Assembly: GCA_946006895.1 (NCBI GenBank)
Contig: CAMFZO010000061.1
Coordinates: 1-7,759 of the forward strand
Direction: 5' to 3'
Source of the DNA: an uncultured Clostridia bacterium
GTDB lineage: Bacteria; Bacillota; Clostridia; Oscillospirales; Oscillospiraceae
DNA: 7,759 bases
Below are positions 1-5,794 of this stretch, piece after piece. Within the stretch, counting starts at the first letter, position 1. Each line of letters opens with the position of its first letter. The position numbers were made by a program, and so were the translations under genes. The notes under the pieces were generated by a model. That model was not told where the DNA came from. It worked only from the letters and a program-made list of their open reading frames with translations, and did not search any database.

Positions 1-27
1 GGGCTCGGAGATGTGTATAAGAGACAG
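1..27 (+). other. Sequencing adapter remnant (Nextera read-2 / Tn5 mosaic end)
   Basis: These 27 bases match the last 27 of the 34-nt Illumina Nextera read-2 transposase adapter. Positions 9-27 are the exact 19-bp Tn5 mosaic end, AGATGTGTATAAGAGACAG. The segment sits at the very edge of the window and the next base is already inside a reading frame, so this is untrimmed library adapter and not genomic DNA. It should be masked. Any start codon or protein residue taken from it (for example the GTG at 13-15, in frame with the next gene) is artificial. Confidence 0.97.
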
Positions 28-129
28 ATCCTGATCCTGTTGTTCTCCTGCTGCGGATGCAACGGCATCGGCCTGAACAACGGCTGCGGCAATAATTGCG
101 GCTGCGATAACAACTGCGGCTGCTGCTAA
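28..129 (+). CDS. Small Cys/Asn/Gly-rich protein, 3' fragment
   Basis: This open frame runs from the adapter junction to a TAA at 127-129 and encodes at least 33 residues. The 5' end is lost at the contig edge. The visible part starts with a hydrophobic run (ILILLF), then SCCGC, then an imperfect repeat of Asn-Asn-(Gly)-Cys-Gly-Cys units ending in CGCC. Nine of the 33 residues are Cys. A terminator follows 12 nt after the stop, which supports a real short transcription unit. The hydrophobic stretch could be the end of a membrane helix or signal peptide; LFSC is only a poor lipobox because Phe is unusual at -2. I do not recognise a named family. Metal binding, a disulfide-linked envelope or spore-surface peptide, or a Cys-rich peptide substrate are possibilities, not conclusions. 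It is probably real because of the composition and the terminator, but the start and full length are unknown. Confidence 0.6.
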   Translation: MLILLFSCCGCNGIGLNNGCGNNCGCDNNCGCC

Positions 130-141
130 TTCTTCCAACCG

Positions 142-168
142 GCGGAGGGGCCAGCCCCCTCCGCTTTT
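142..168 (+). terminator. Rho-independent terminator of the Cys-rich small gene
   Basis: A 9-bp perfect GC-rich stem pairs GCGGAGGGG (142-150) with CCCCTCCGC (156-164) around a 5-nt loop and is followed by TTTT (165-168). It lies 12 nt after the stop of the Cys-rich frame. The reverse strand has no T-tract, so it works on the plus strand only. It insulates the small gene from the LCP promoter just downstream. Confidence 0.85.
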
Positions 169-183
169 CCCAGTGTTTGGGGC

Positions 184-212
184 TGGAAATTGTTGACGAC
201 CTGTGATATAAT
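184..212 (+). promoter_or_regulatory. Sigma-A-type extended -10 promoter for the LCP gene
   Basis: A perfect -10 box TATAAT lies at 207-212 with an extended -10 TG at 204-205 (TGATATAAT). A weak -35 (TGGAAA, 184-189, 4 of 6 matches) sits 17 bp upstream. The TTGACG at 193-198 looks like a better -35 but is only 8 bp from the -10, and no acceptable -10 lies 16-18 bp from it. Transcription would start near 219, giving a leader of about 28 nt. Confidence 0.75.
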
Positions 213-232
213 AAAATGGTACATAGAATCAC

Positions 233-240
233 AAAGGAGA
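233..240 (+). promoter_or_regulatory. Ribosome binding site that sets the LCP start
   Basis: AAAGGAGA at 233-240 is followed by a 6-nt spacer and ATG at 247. This rules out the longer in-frame TTG start at 190, which lies upstream of the -10 box and would not be in the transcript. Confidence 0.9.
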
Positions 241-246
241 ATCGCC

Positions 247-1620
247 ATGGAATCCTTCAAAGAGGAAGTTGAGCGCCAAGACGGGCAGCGGCCTGTCGGC
301 TATCAGAGAAAGCCCCGCAAAAAACGCCGCAAGACCATGGGCGTGATCGCTTTTTGCCTCGCGTTTCTGACGCTGCTGACGCTGGCGGCATTGGGCGCAT
401 ATGCCTTTCTGCGCTTCCGGGGCAATCTGTTCTCCGGCGGCGACCTGACTCTGGTCACTGTCGCCATCATCGTCTGCGCGGCAGTCGCGGGGATCGCCCT
501 GATTTTGGCGGTGACCACCCTGTTCCTGCGCCGCCAGCGGAAAGGACTTGCCGTCGCCGGATTGCTGATCTCTCTGGCGGTGCTGCTGATCTGCGTGGCT
601 GCCATGTACGTCTATCAATATATCTTCGCAGACCTGCGCCACGACGAGGCCATGAACGCTCTGGCAGAGGCGGAGCTGAACGTTGTGGAGATCGAAAACG
701 GCGAGGTCATCCGGGAAACGGAGGCATTGGAAAGCACGGCCTCCGTGGAGGAGCTGGAGCGTCTGGCGCGGGAGAAGGAGGTCGAGTTTGAGAGTTTGAG
801 CGACGGGGAGATTCCCGAGGAAGCGCTGGCAAAAATGGACGCCGGCGACCCGGTGGGGCCCAGCTACCTGCTCTCCGGCTCGGAGCAGATCACCAATTTC
901 CTTCTGTTCGGTACCGACGACAACGACTCCTCCGACAGTATCATCGTCCTGTCGCTGGACCGCGTCCATAGAAAGATAAAGCTGATCTCCATACCCCGTG
1001 ACTCTTACGTCCTGATGCCCCAGTGGGGCAGCTACGCAAAGCTGGCCTACGCCTATACCTGGGGCGGCGCGCAGTTGGCCGTCAGCACCGTCAACCGGAA
1101 CTACGCCTTGAACGTGACCGATTATGTCGCGGTGGATTTTGACCAGCTCAAGGAGATCATCGACCTGCTGGGCGGCATCGATGTGGAGCTGGGGGAAGAG
1201 GATTACGGCTACAACAGCCATATGACCGGCGCGCAGGCCCTGCGCTATTCCCGCGACAGAAGCGACAGCGAGCTGAACCGCACCAAGCGGCAACGTCGTG
1301 TGATCACGGCCATTTTGGATGCGCTGCGCCAGAAGCCCATCACGGAATATCCGGCCTTTATTCGCACCTGCCTGGGGATGTGCACGACATCCTTCTCCTC
1401 CTCGGAGCTGATCGAGCTGTGCATGGAGGTCACCCAGAACAGCTACGGCGTGGAGTCCTACTCCGTGCTGGAGCACGTGGACTACTGGGGCGGCAAGCTG
1501 GGCGAAATGCAGTATTTCTATGTGGTCTACGACCTGAACCGCGCCAGCGACTGGATGTACCGCGCCATCTATGAGGACCTCTACGTCTCCGGCTATGAGG
1601 CGGAAAAAGCCGCACAATAG
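247..1620 (+). CDS. LCP (LytR-CpsA-Psr) family cell-wall polymer ligase
   Basis: Encodes 457 aa. LCP enzymes transfer undecaprenyl-linked glycopolymers (teichoic acid, capsule) to peptidoglycan on the outer face of the membrane. The N-terminus is basic (RKPRKKRRKT), followed by three predicted membrane helices (about 31-55, 67-94, 100-127), an acidic linker (about 130-205), then the LCP domain (about 215-370). Visible family motifs are FGTDD (221-225) with D224 and a following SD (D230), matching the two metal/pyrophosphate Asp residues; SIPRD (248-252) with R251; VDFDQLKEIIDLLGGIDVEL; and RxR (R336, R338) followed by R345 and RQRR. The segment between D224 and D230 is very short and the Arg usually preceding the SD is Ser, so substrate contacts may differ. 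Three helices are more than the single one of most LCP proteins but are known in CpsA-like members. It is monocistronic with its own promoter and terminator. The family is secure; the polymer is unknown. Confidence 0.93.
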   Translation: MESFKEEVERQDGQRPVGYQRKPRKKRRKTMGVIAFCLAFLTLLTLAALGAYAFLRFRGNLFSGGDLTLVTVAIIVCAAVAGIALILAVTTLFLRRQRKGLAVAGLLISLAVLLICVAAMYVYQYIFADLRHDEAMNALAEAELNVVEIENGEVIRETEALESTASVEELERLAREKEVEFESLSDGEIPEEALAKMDAGDPVGPSYLLSGSEQITNFLLFGTDDNDSSDSIIVLSLDRVHRKIKLISIPRDSYVLMPQWGSYAKLAYAYTWGGAQLAVSTVNRNYALNVTDYVAVDFDQLKEIIDLLGGIDVELGEEDYGYNSHMTGAQALRYSRDRSDSELNRTKRQRRVITAILDALRQKPITEYPAFIRTCLGMCTTSFSSSELIELCMEVTQNSYGVESYSVLEHVDYWGGKLGEMQYFYVVYDLNRASDWMYRAIYEDLYVSGYEAEKAAQ

Positions 1621-1645
1621 TTTTCCGCGCAACGAAGCAATAAGG

Positions 1646-1692
1646 AATGCCCGCTCCTGCCTGATTGACAGGAGCGGGCATTATTCTTTTTT
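1646..1692. terminator. Terminator between convergent LCP and ricT genes
   Basis: A perfect 14-bp stem pairs AATGCCCGCTCCTG (1646-1659) with its complement (1669-1682) around a 9-nt loop. It is followed on the plus strand by ATTCTTTTTT (1683-1692), a strong T-tract ending the LCP transcript 26 nt after its stop. Read on the minus strand, the same stem starts 11 nt after the ricT stop and is followed by a weaker T-containing tail (TCCTTATTG). It probably serves both genes, more efficiently for LCP. Confidence 0.93.
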
Positions 1693-1693
1693 G

Positions 1694-2971
1694 TTACGCC
1701 TCGGGCTTGTTGCCGGACTTTTTGCGGCGGTAGTAGCGGTGGTGGCGGTTGCTTTTAGACTTTGCAGGTCCGTCACCCTCTTTGGAGGCTTCGGCTTTGG
1801 GCGTTTCCGCCTTGGCCTGAGCTTGCTGCTTGGGTGGATTCTGCTTTTTGGCCGGCTTGGAGGTTTTGGTTTCCGGCTCCCGGACAGGCGCTTCCTTGGG
1901 TGCGTCCGTCTTGGGCTTGTGGTTCTTTCCGCCTCTGCGGCGGCGAGGTGTATCCTTTGCCATGCCTTCCGCCTCATGCTCCTGCGCGTAGACGCCCTCC
2001 TCCACGGTCTGGGCGCTCTTTTTCAGGACCACCGGCTCCAGATAGGTGGAAAAAGTGGGGGATTCCTGCTTTTTTTGCGATTTTCCGCCGGAAATAGGGG
2101 CCAGATCCTCGGGAATAGGCTCGTCGGTCTTCTTGGCTTTTCCGTTGCGCAGGACGCAGATGTCGCAGTTTTTGTGGCAGACTACCGTGTCCGGCTGCTT
2201 TTCCAGGCGCACATGGACGCTCTGCCGCAGCAGATTGACGTCGGTGACAGTGCCGCGCCCGTCGGGTGTGTCGACGAAGGACTCGGCCTTGGGGCTGGTG
2301 CGCAACAGATCCTCATAGGCTTCCTGCTCGTAGTTCAGACAGCACATGAGCCTGCCGCAGGTGCCGGAAATTTTCGTGGGGTTCAGACTGAGATTCTGCG
2401 TTTTTGCCATTTTGATGGATACGGGCTGGAAGTCGTCCAAAAATTCCCGGCAGCAGAAGGGCCGCCCGCAGATGCCCAGACCGCCGACCATCTTGGCCTT
2501 GTCGCGGACGCCGATCTGGCGCAGCTCGATGCGGGTTCGGAGTACCGAGGCCAGATTTTTGACCAGCTCCCGGAAATCCACCCGTCCGTCGGCGGTGAAG
2601 AAAAAGAGGATCTTGCTGCCGTCGAAGGCATATTCGGCGGAGACAAGCTGCATATCCAGCTTCAGATCAGCGATCTTCTGCAGGCAGACGTTGTAGGCGT
2701 GCTTTTCCCGCTCACGGTTTTCCGCGTCGGTTTTTTTATCCTGCTCCGTGGCCAGCCGCAGAACAGGACGCAAAGGCGCCACGACCTCACGTCCTGCGAC
2801 CTGGTGATTGCCGCGGACGCACACGCCGAATTCCGGGCCCCGGGCAGTGTCGATGATGACCTTGTCCTCCGCATGAAGCTGCAGAGTACCGGGGTCAAAG
2901 TAATAGACCTTGCTGTTGTTGCGAAACTGCACGTCGCAGACGGTAACAGCGTTGTTTTCCGTATGTTCCAT
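1694..2971 (-). CDS. ricT: RicT/YaaT-like PSP1 domain protein
   Basis: Encodes 425 aa. In Bacillus, RicT (YaaT) joins RicA and RicF in an iron-sulfur complex that directs RNase Y mRNA maturation and supports sporulation and competence. The PSP1 core spans about 8-260. It carries the diagnostic cysteines in GICGRPFCC (C168, C173, C174) and GTCGRLMCC (C205, C210, C211). A further C265-x3-C269-x2-C272 cluster follows directly. From about 275 to the end lies a 150-residue low-complexity tail rich in Lys, Pro, Ala, Glu and Gln, with RRRRGGK (343-349) and a terminal NRHHRYYRRKK. Bacillus RicT is near 275 residues, so the tail is extra. The start is supported by GAGGAG (2977-2982) with 5-nt spacing. 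It lies 24 nt after holB in the same direction, an order common in Firmicutes (holB-yaaT). A shared terminator follows. Identity as a PSP1/RicT protein is firm; binding to RicA, RicF or RNase Y here is inferred. Confidence 0.93.
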   Translation of the reverse strand: MEHTENNAVTVCDVQFRNNSKVYYFDPGTLQLHAEDKVIIDTARGPEFGVCVRGNHQVAGREVVAPLRPVLRLATEQDKKTDAENREREKHAYNVCLQKIADLKLDMQLVSAEYAFDGSKILFFFTADGRVDFRELVKNLASVLRTRIELRQIGVRDKAKMVGGLGICGRPFCCREFLDDFQPVSIKMAKTQNLSLNPTKISGTCGRLMCCLNYEQEAYEDLLRTSPKAESFVDTPDGRGTVTDVNLLRQSVHVRLEKQPDTVVCHKNCDICVLRNGKAKKTDEPIPEDLAPISGGKSQKKQESPTFSTYLEPVVLKKSAQTVEEGVYAQEHEAEGMAKDTPRRRRGGKNHKPKTDAPKEAPVREPETKTSKPAKKQNPPKQQAQAKAETPKAEASKEGDGPAKSKSNRHHRYYRRKKSGNKPEA

Positions 2972-2995
2972 AATAACTCCTCAGAGATAGATTTT

Positions 2996-3940
2996 TTACA
3001 GCCGCGTTGCCAGCAGCCCGCAGATATGGGCCGTGCCCACATTGGCCTCGCAAAGCTCCATGGCCTGACGCAGAACCTCCGCGTCAGACAAAAGGGAGGC
3101 GGCAGAGCGCTTTCGGGCAAGATGGGCGCACTCGGGATATAGTGCCGGCTGACCGCATTGACAGCGGAGCGCGGCGGCAAGAAGAACCTGCCACTGCTGC
3201 AGGATGGGAAGAAGCTGCTCCCGTTTCAGCTTTTCCATAGGGGCGGTCACCCGAAGAAGTGCGCCGGGGCTGCCCTGACACAGAGCCTCCGCAAGGGCCT
3301 TGCTCTGGGGCAGCAGGTCACCCGCCTCCTCCAGCGCCGTGACCGCCTGGCCCAAATAGCCGCCGGAGCGTTCCATTGCCGCACGGATCGACTCGGGCGC
3401 TGCGTTGGGGAAGCGCCGCGTCAGCTCCTTGCGCAGCAGAGCTTCCGGCAGGGGAGAGAGGCGCAGCTCCACACAGCGGCTGCGGATGGTGGGCAGGAGC
3501 TGCTCGGCGTGCTCGGCCAGCAGCAGAAAAACGCCGTAGGCCGGAGGCTCCTCGATACACTTGAGCAGGGTGTTCTGGCCCTGGGGATTCAGGTCCTGGG
3601 CACGGGGGAAAAGATAGATCTTTTTCAGCCCCTCGTTGGGACGGATATAGAGGTCGGCACAGGCGTCGCGCACCAGCTTGACCGGGATGATCTTTTTCTC
3701 CGGGTCGTCTACGGTGATCAGATCGGGATGCACACCGCCGAGGACCTTGCGGCATTGGGGGCATTGCAGGCAGGGGCGATTTGTCCCAGTGCACTGCATG
3801 GCGGCGGCCAGATACTTCGCCAGAGTCCGCTTGCCGGAGCCGACAGGACCCGTCAGCAGATAGCAGTGGGAGAGTTGGCCCTTTGCCAAAGCGGTGGAAA
3901 GACGCTGCTTCAGGCCGTCATTGCCGAGAAATGTGTCCAT
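2996..3940 (-). CDS. holB: DNA polymerase III delta-prime subunit
   Basis: Encodes 314 aa. Delta-prime is the stator of the clamp loader, which opens and loads the sliding clamp at primed DNA. Visible elements are LSHCYLLTGPVGSGK (P-loop, G31-K37, with Arg in place of the usual Ser/Thr at 38), a zinc knuckle C50-x6-C57-x2-C60-x2-C63, the region LNPQGQNTLLKCIEEPP (117-133), and TIRSRC (151-156) with the sensor-1 SRC of clamp-loader subunits. The Walker B position reads KKIYLFPRAQDL, without the Asp-Glu of an active ATPase; loss of ATPase activity is normal for delta-prime. The C-terminal helical collar domain fills about 200-314. The start has an excellent ribosome site (AAAGGAGGA, 3947-3955) with a 6-nt spacer. 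It is the first gene after a clear promoter and is followed 24 nt later by ricT. The tmk gene often found upstream of holB in Firmicutes is absent; a GNAT gene is there instead. Confidence 0.95.
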   Translation of the reverse strand: MDTFLGNDGLKQRLSTALAKGQLSHCYLLTGPVGSGKRTLAKYLAAAMQCTGTNRPCLQCPQCRKVLGGVHPDLITVDDPEKKIIPVKLVRDACADLYIRPNEGLKKIYLFPRAQDLNPQGQNTLLKCIEEPPAYGVFLLLAEHAEQLLPTIRSRCVELRLSPLPEALLRKELTRRFPNAAPESIRAAMERSGGYLGQAVTALEEAGDLLPQSKALAEALCQGSPGALLRVTAPMEKLKREQLLPILQQWQVLLAAALRCQCGQPALYPECAHLARKRSAASLLSDAEVLRQAMELCEANVGTAHICGLLATRL

Positions 3941-3965
3941 GCGGCGTCCTCCTTTCCAATCTACT

Positions 3966-3997
3966 ATTATAATATGTATTCGGAAGTTTTTCTACAA
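3966..3997 (-). promoter_or_regulatory. Promoter for holB-ricT with AT-rich upstream element
   Basis: Read on the minus strand, TTGTAG (3992-3997) is separated by 17 bp from TATTAT (3969-3974), which overlaps a perfect TATAAT (3966-3971). Upstream of the -35, positions 3998-4021 are almost all A/T in runs and resemble an UP element. Transcription would start near 3959 and give a leader of about 20 nt consisting mainly of the ribosome site. The island stands out against the GC-rich coding DNA on both sides. I see no terminator between the GNAT stop (4030) and this promoter, so read-through from the upstream pair is possible. Confidence 0.75.
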
Positions 3998-4029
3998 AAA
4001 TTTTGCAAATTACAGAAAAAACCAGCAGA

Positions 4030-4833
4030 TCAATCGAAAGCAAGTCCCAAATAGGCCATTCTCGGCAGGCGGACGCCGCCAAGAGCCTTTGCCATGCCGA
4101 AGGGCGTGCCGTGTCCCTCCGTCCGCACGACAGCGCTTTGGCAGTGCAGCGCCGCCGCCAGCGCCGACGCAGCTGCCGGGCAGTCCGGCAATAGCTCCTT
4201 GATGTGAAGAAGGACACCCTCTTTCTGCACCGCCGCGCAGCAGACCAGCTTGTCCGTCTCAGCGCGGTACAGTCCCGCGCCGCCGGATATCACCTCCTGC
4301 AGATGCAGAAGCGGCGCGTCATAGGACAAAAACGAGCCAAAAAGCTGCATTTCCCGCAGACTGCGATAGCCGTCGGCGTCGATTCTGGTGAGCTTCACAG
4401 GGCCGGCTTTTGCCGGTACCGAATATTCCCTGTGATAAAAGACCGTCTCATAGCCCAGCTTTTCATAAAAACGGAACAGGTTCGTATTTGCAGGCACCAA
4501 TGCCGTCACGGCGACCCCTTGCCGCCGCAGAGCATTTTCTGCATATGCCGTCAAACCGGCGGCAAGGCCCTGATTACGGCGCTCCGGCGCGGTGCAGACG
4601 GCATAGAGGTACGCGGCGGGAAGCAGACCGCCCGCCTCGTCCACCAGGTCGGCAGACAGCGCACAGAGCATGGAGACGGCCTTTCCGCCATCCCAAGCGG
4701 CAAAAACGCGAACCTCATCGCCCACGGCGCGCCAAAAGGCCGTAATCTCCTGCTCCGTGTCGCCGAAGCACTGCTGCCAAAGCCCGTTCAGCGTCGGATA
4801 CTCCGCCGTCGAGAGCTGCCGGTAGGTCGTCAT
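4030..4833 (-). CDS. GNAT family N-acetyltransferase with C-terminal extension
   Basis: Encodes 267 aa and is predicted cytoplasmic. The N-terminal half (about 1-140) is a GNAT fold. The acetyl-CoA site is YAVCTAPERRNQGLAAGL (77-94), with the R86-x-x-G89-x-A91 signature, and motif B is NLFRFYEKLGYE (118-129). The C-terminal half (about 145-267), ending TPFGMAKAL...YLGLAFD, looks like a degenerate second GNAT-like or Eis-like half and lacks a visible acetyl-CoA loop. The substrate cannot be told from sequence. The start codon overlaps the stop of the upstream DUF2156 gene (ATGA at 4833-4830), and GGAGG (4841-4845) lies inside the end of that gene with 7-nt spacing, so the two are translationally coupled and likely work together. 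No terminator separates it from the holB promoter. Confidence 0.88.
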   Translation of the reverse strand: MTTYRQLSTAEYPTLNGLWQQCFGDTEQEITAFWRAVGDEVRVFAAWDGGKAVSMLCALSADLVDEAGGLLPAAYLYAVCTAPERRNQGLAAGLTAYAENALRRQGVAVTALVPANTNLFRFYEKLGYETVFYHREYSVPAKAGPVKLTRIDADGYRSLREMQLFGSFLSYDAPLLHLQEVISGGAGLYRAETDKLVCCAAVQKEGVLLHIKELLPDCPAAASALAAALHCQSAVVRTEGHGTPFGMAKALGGVRLPRMAYLGLAFD

Positions 4834-5717
4834 TGTTTTTCCTCCGCGATATATTTTTCCAGCAGAAGGTCAGGGAAGTAGCTCTCCTTGGCCTGCCGCA
4901 GACCGGCAATGCCCATGTCATCCTCCCGGTTCAGAAAGCGGATCTGGGGGTATTTTTCGTGGATGCGGCGGGCAAATTCCCGGTTGACCATGGGGTAGGC
5001 TCCGTTGATATCCGCCCGGGCCTTTTCAAAGTTCACGTCAAAGGTGTCCTCACGGATGCGGTTGCCCATGGAAAAGGCTACTACGCCCTCGGAGGTTTCC
5101 AGGACGATACCCTCCATGTGCAGCTCGTCAAAGTGGTCAAAGGCCTTGGAAATGGCGCGGCGTTCGCCGGAAAAATCCTGATTGTGGGTGTAGTGGCTGC
5201 GGTACCAGGCCTCTGTAAAGGCACGGCAGCGGGGCAGCAGCTCCTGTGTCAGCGGCAGGACCCGCCACTCAGGGAAGCCGGCCTCAAAACGGTTGCAGTG
5301 GTTGCGCTTGGCCTGGAGCTTTTTGCCGCGTAGCTCCGTCAGCCGCTCAATGTCGTATACGTAGTCGAAGCTGTCGCGCTCCGGCCGGAAGGTGAACTGC
5401 CCGGGGAAAACCGCTTCCAGACGGGCGGTATCTTCTGCCGAAAGGCCGAACAGCACAAGAGGGATGCCACGCTGCCTGGCATCACTGCGCAGAAGCTCCA
5501 CCAGTTCCGTCAGGGAGCCGGAAAGAGGAAAGAGGTAAGAGCTCCAACTGCCGAAACGGCTGAAAAAGAGGGGCGTGCCGTCGGCAACGGCGACGTACTG
5601 TTCGCCCCAGAAAAGCAGGTTGGCAAAGGAATATTCGCTGCCGTGTCCGGCGGCGGAGTAGAGATGGCTGTGGATCGTTTCACGGTCTGCAAGGGTGATC
5701 TCGCGGAAGTTCAGCAT
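4830..5717 (-). CDS. DUF2156 protein (LPG-synthase C-terminal-like aminoacyltransferase)
   Basis: Encodes 295 aa with no membrane helix. DUF2156 is the cytoplasmic domain family of MprF, which transfers an amino acid from aminoacyl-tRNA to phosphatidylglycerol; free-standing members like this one have no settled role. Recognisable blocks are FDYVYDIERLTELRGKKLQAKRNH (117-140, split here by function: LRGKKL and KRNHCNRF), AYPMVNREFARR (240-251) and NREDDMGIAGLRQAKESYFP (263-282), the family's most conserved stretch. The fold is two GNAT-like domains. The MprF flippase half is absent, and full lipid-modifying activity would normally need membrane contact, so the acceptor may be a peptide, protein or small molecule. 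The start at 5717 has only a modest ribosome site (GAGG, 5725-5728), spacing 7. It is the first gene of the minus-strand unit and overlaps the GNAT gene by 4 nt. The family call is secure; the function is open. Confidence 0.9.
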   Translation of the reverse strand: MLNFREITLADRETIHSHLYSAAGHGSEYSFANLLFWGEQYVAVADGTPLFFSRFGSWSSYLFPLSGSLTELVELLRSDARQRGIPLVLFGLSAEDTARLEAVFPGQFTFRPERDSFDYVYDIERLTELRGKKLQAKRNHCNRFEAGFPEWRVLPLTQELLPRCRAFTEAWYRSHYTHNQDFSGERRAISKAFDHFDELHMEGIVLETSEGVVAFSMGNRIREDTFDVNFEKARADINGAYPMVNREFARRIHEKYPQIRFLNREDDMGIAGLRQAKESYFPDLLLEKYIAEEKQ

Positions 5718-5746
5718 AAAATGGCCTCGATTTCGATTATTTCTTA

Positions 5747-5768
5747 TATAATACCACTATGATACCAC
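5747..5768 (-). repeat. 11-bp tandem repeat in the promoter region
   Basis: TATAATACCAC (5747-5757) is followed immediately by TATGATACCAC (5758-5768), one mismatch in 11. On the minus strand each copy reads GTGGTATyATA and supplies an extended -10 (TGG then TATCAT or TATTAT), so the repeat gives two alternative start sites 11 bp, about one helical turn, apart. It could also be a paired operator. Confidence 0.8.
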
Positions 5769-5786
5769 AAAATCGTCCCAGGTCAA
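5759..5786 (-). promoter_or_regulatory. Promoter for the DUF2156-GNAT unit
   Basis: On the minus strand TTGACC (5781-5786, 5 of 6 matches) lies 16 bp from TATCAT (5759-5764, 5 of 6), and an extended -10 TG sits at 5767-5766. Transcription would start near 5752, giving a leader of about 35 nt. A second extended -10, TGGTATTAT (5756-5748), lies 11 bp downstream without its own good -35. Confidence 0.75.
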
Positions 5787-5794
5787 CCGCATAC

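Noticed and set aside
9..27. A Tn5 or IS50-like transposon end
   Set aside because: The exact 19-bp hyperactive mosaic end is preceded by Nextera adapter bases and lies at the window edge with no transposase or target duplication, so it is a library artefact.
193..198. TTGACG as the -35 box of the LCP promoter
   Set aside because: It is only 8 bp from the TATAAT, and nothing like a -10 lies 16-18 bp downstream; the extended -10 makes a strong -35 unnecessary.
190..246. A TTG start at 190 giving an LCP protein 19 residues longer
   Set aside because: This start lies upstream of the TATAAT box and lacks a ribosome site; ATG at 247 has AAAGGAGA at the right distance.
229..1632. A 467-codon open frame on the minus strand opposite the LCP gene
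   Set aside because: Rich in His, Gln, Ala and Gly with no recognisable domain; the opposite strand has promoter, ribosome site, LCP motifs and terminator.
2144..2190. RicT as a radical SAM enzyme because of CX3CX2C
   Set aside because: The cysteines lie after a complete PSP1 domain, there is no SAM-binding barrel, and the following sequence is disordered. Only the metal-site idea is kept.
1571..3142. A 523-codon open frame on the plus strand opposite ricT
   Set aside because: It overlaps the convincing RicT gene along its whole length and runs through the bidirectional terminator. It has no ribosome site and low-complexity Leu/Gly/Arg/Phe-rich sequence. Long antisense frames are expected in GC-rich coding DNA.
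3600..3860. holB as an active AAA+ ATPase (tau/gamma, DnaX)
   Set aside because: The Walker B Asp-Glu is missing, the P-loop Ser/Thr is Arg and the protein is too short; these fit delta-prime.
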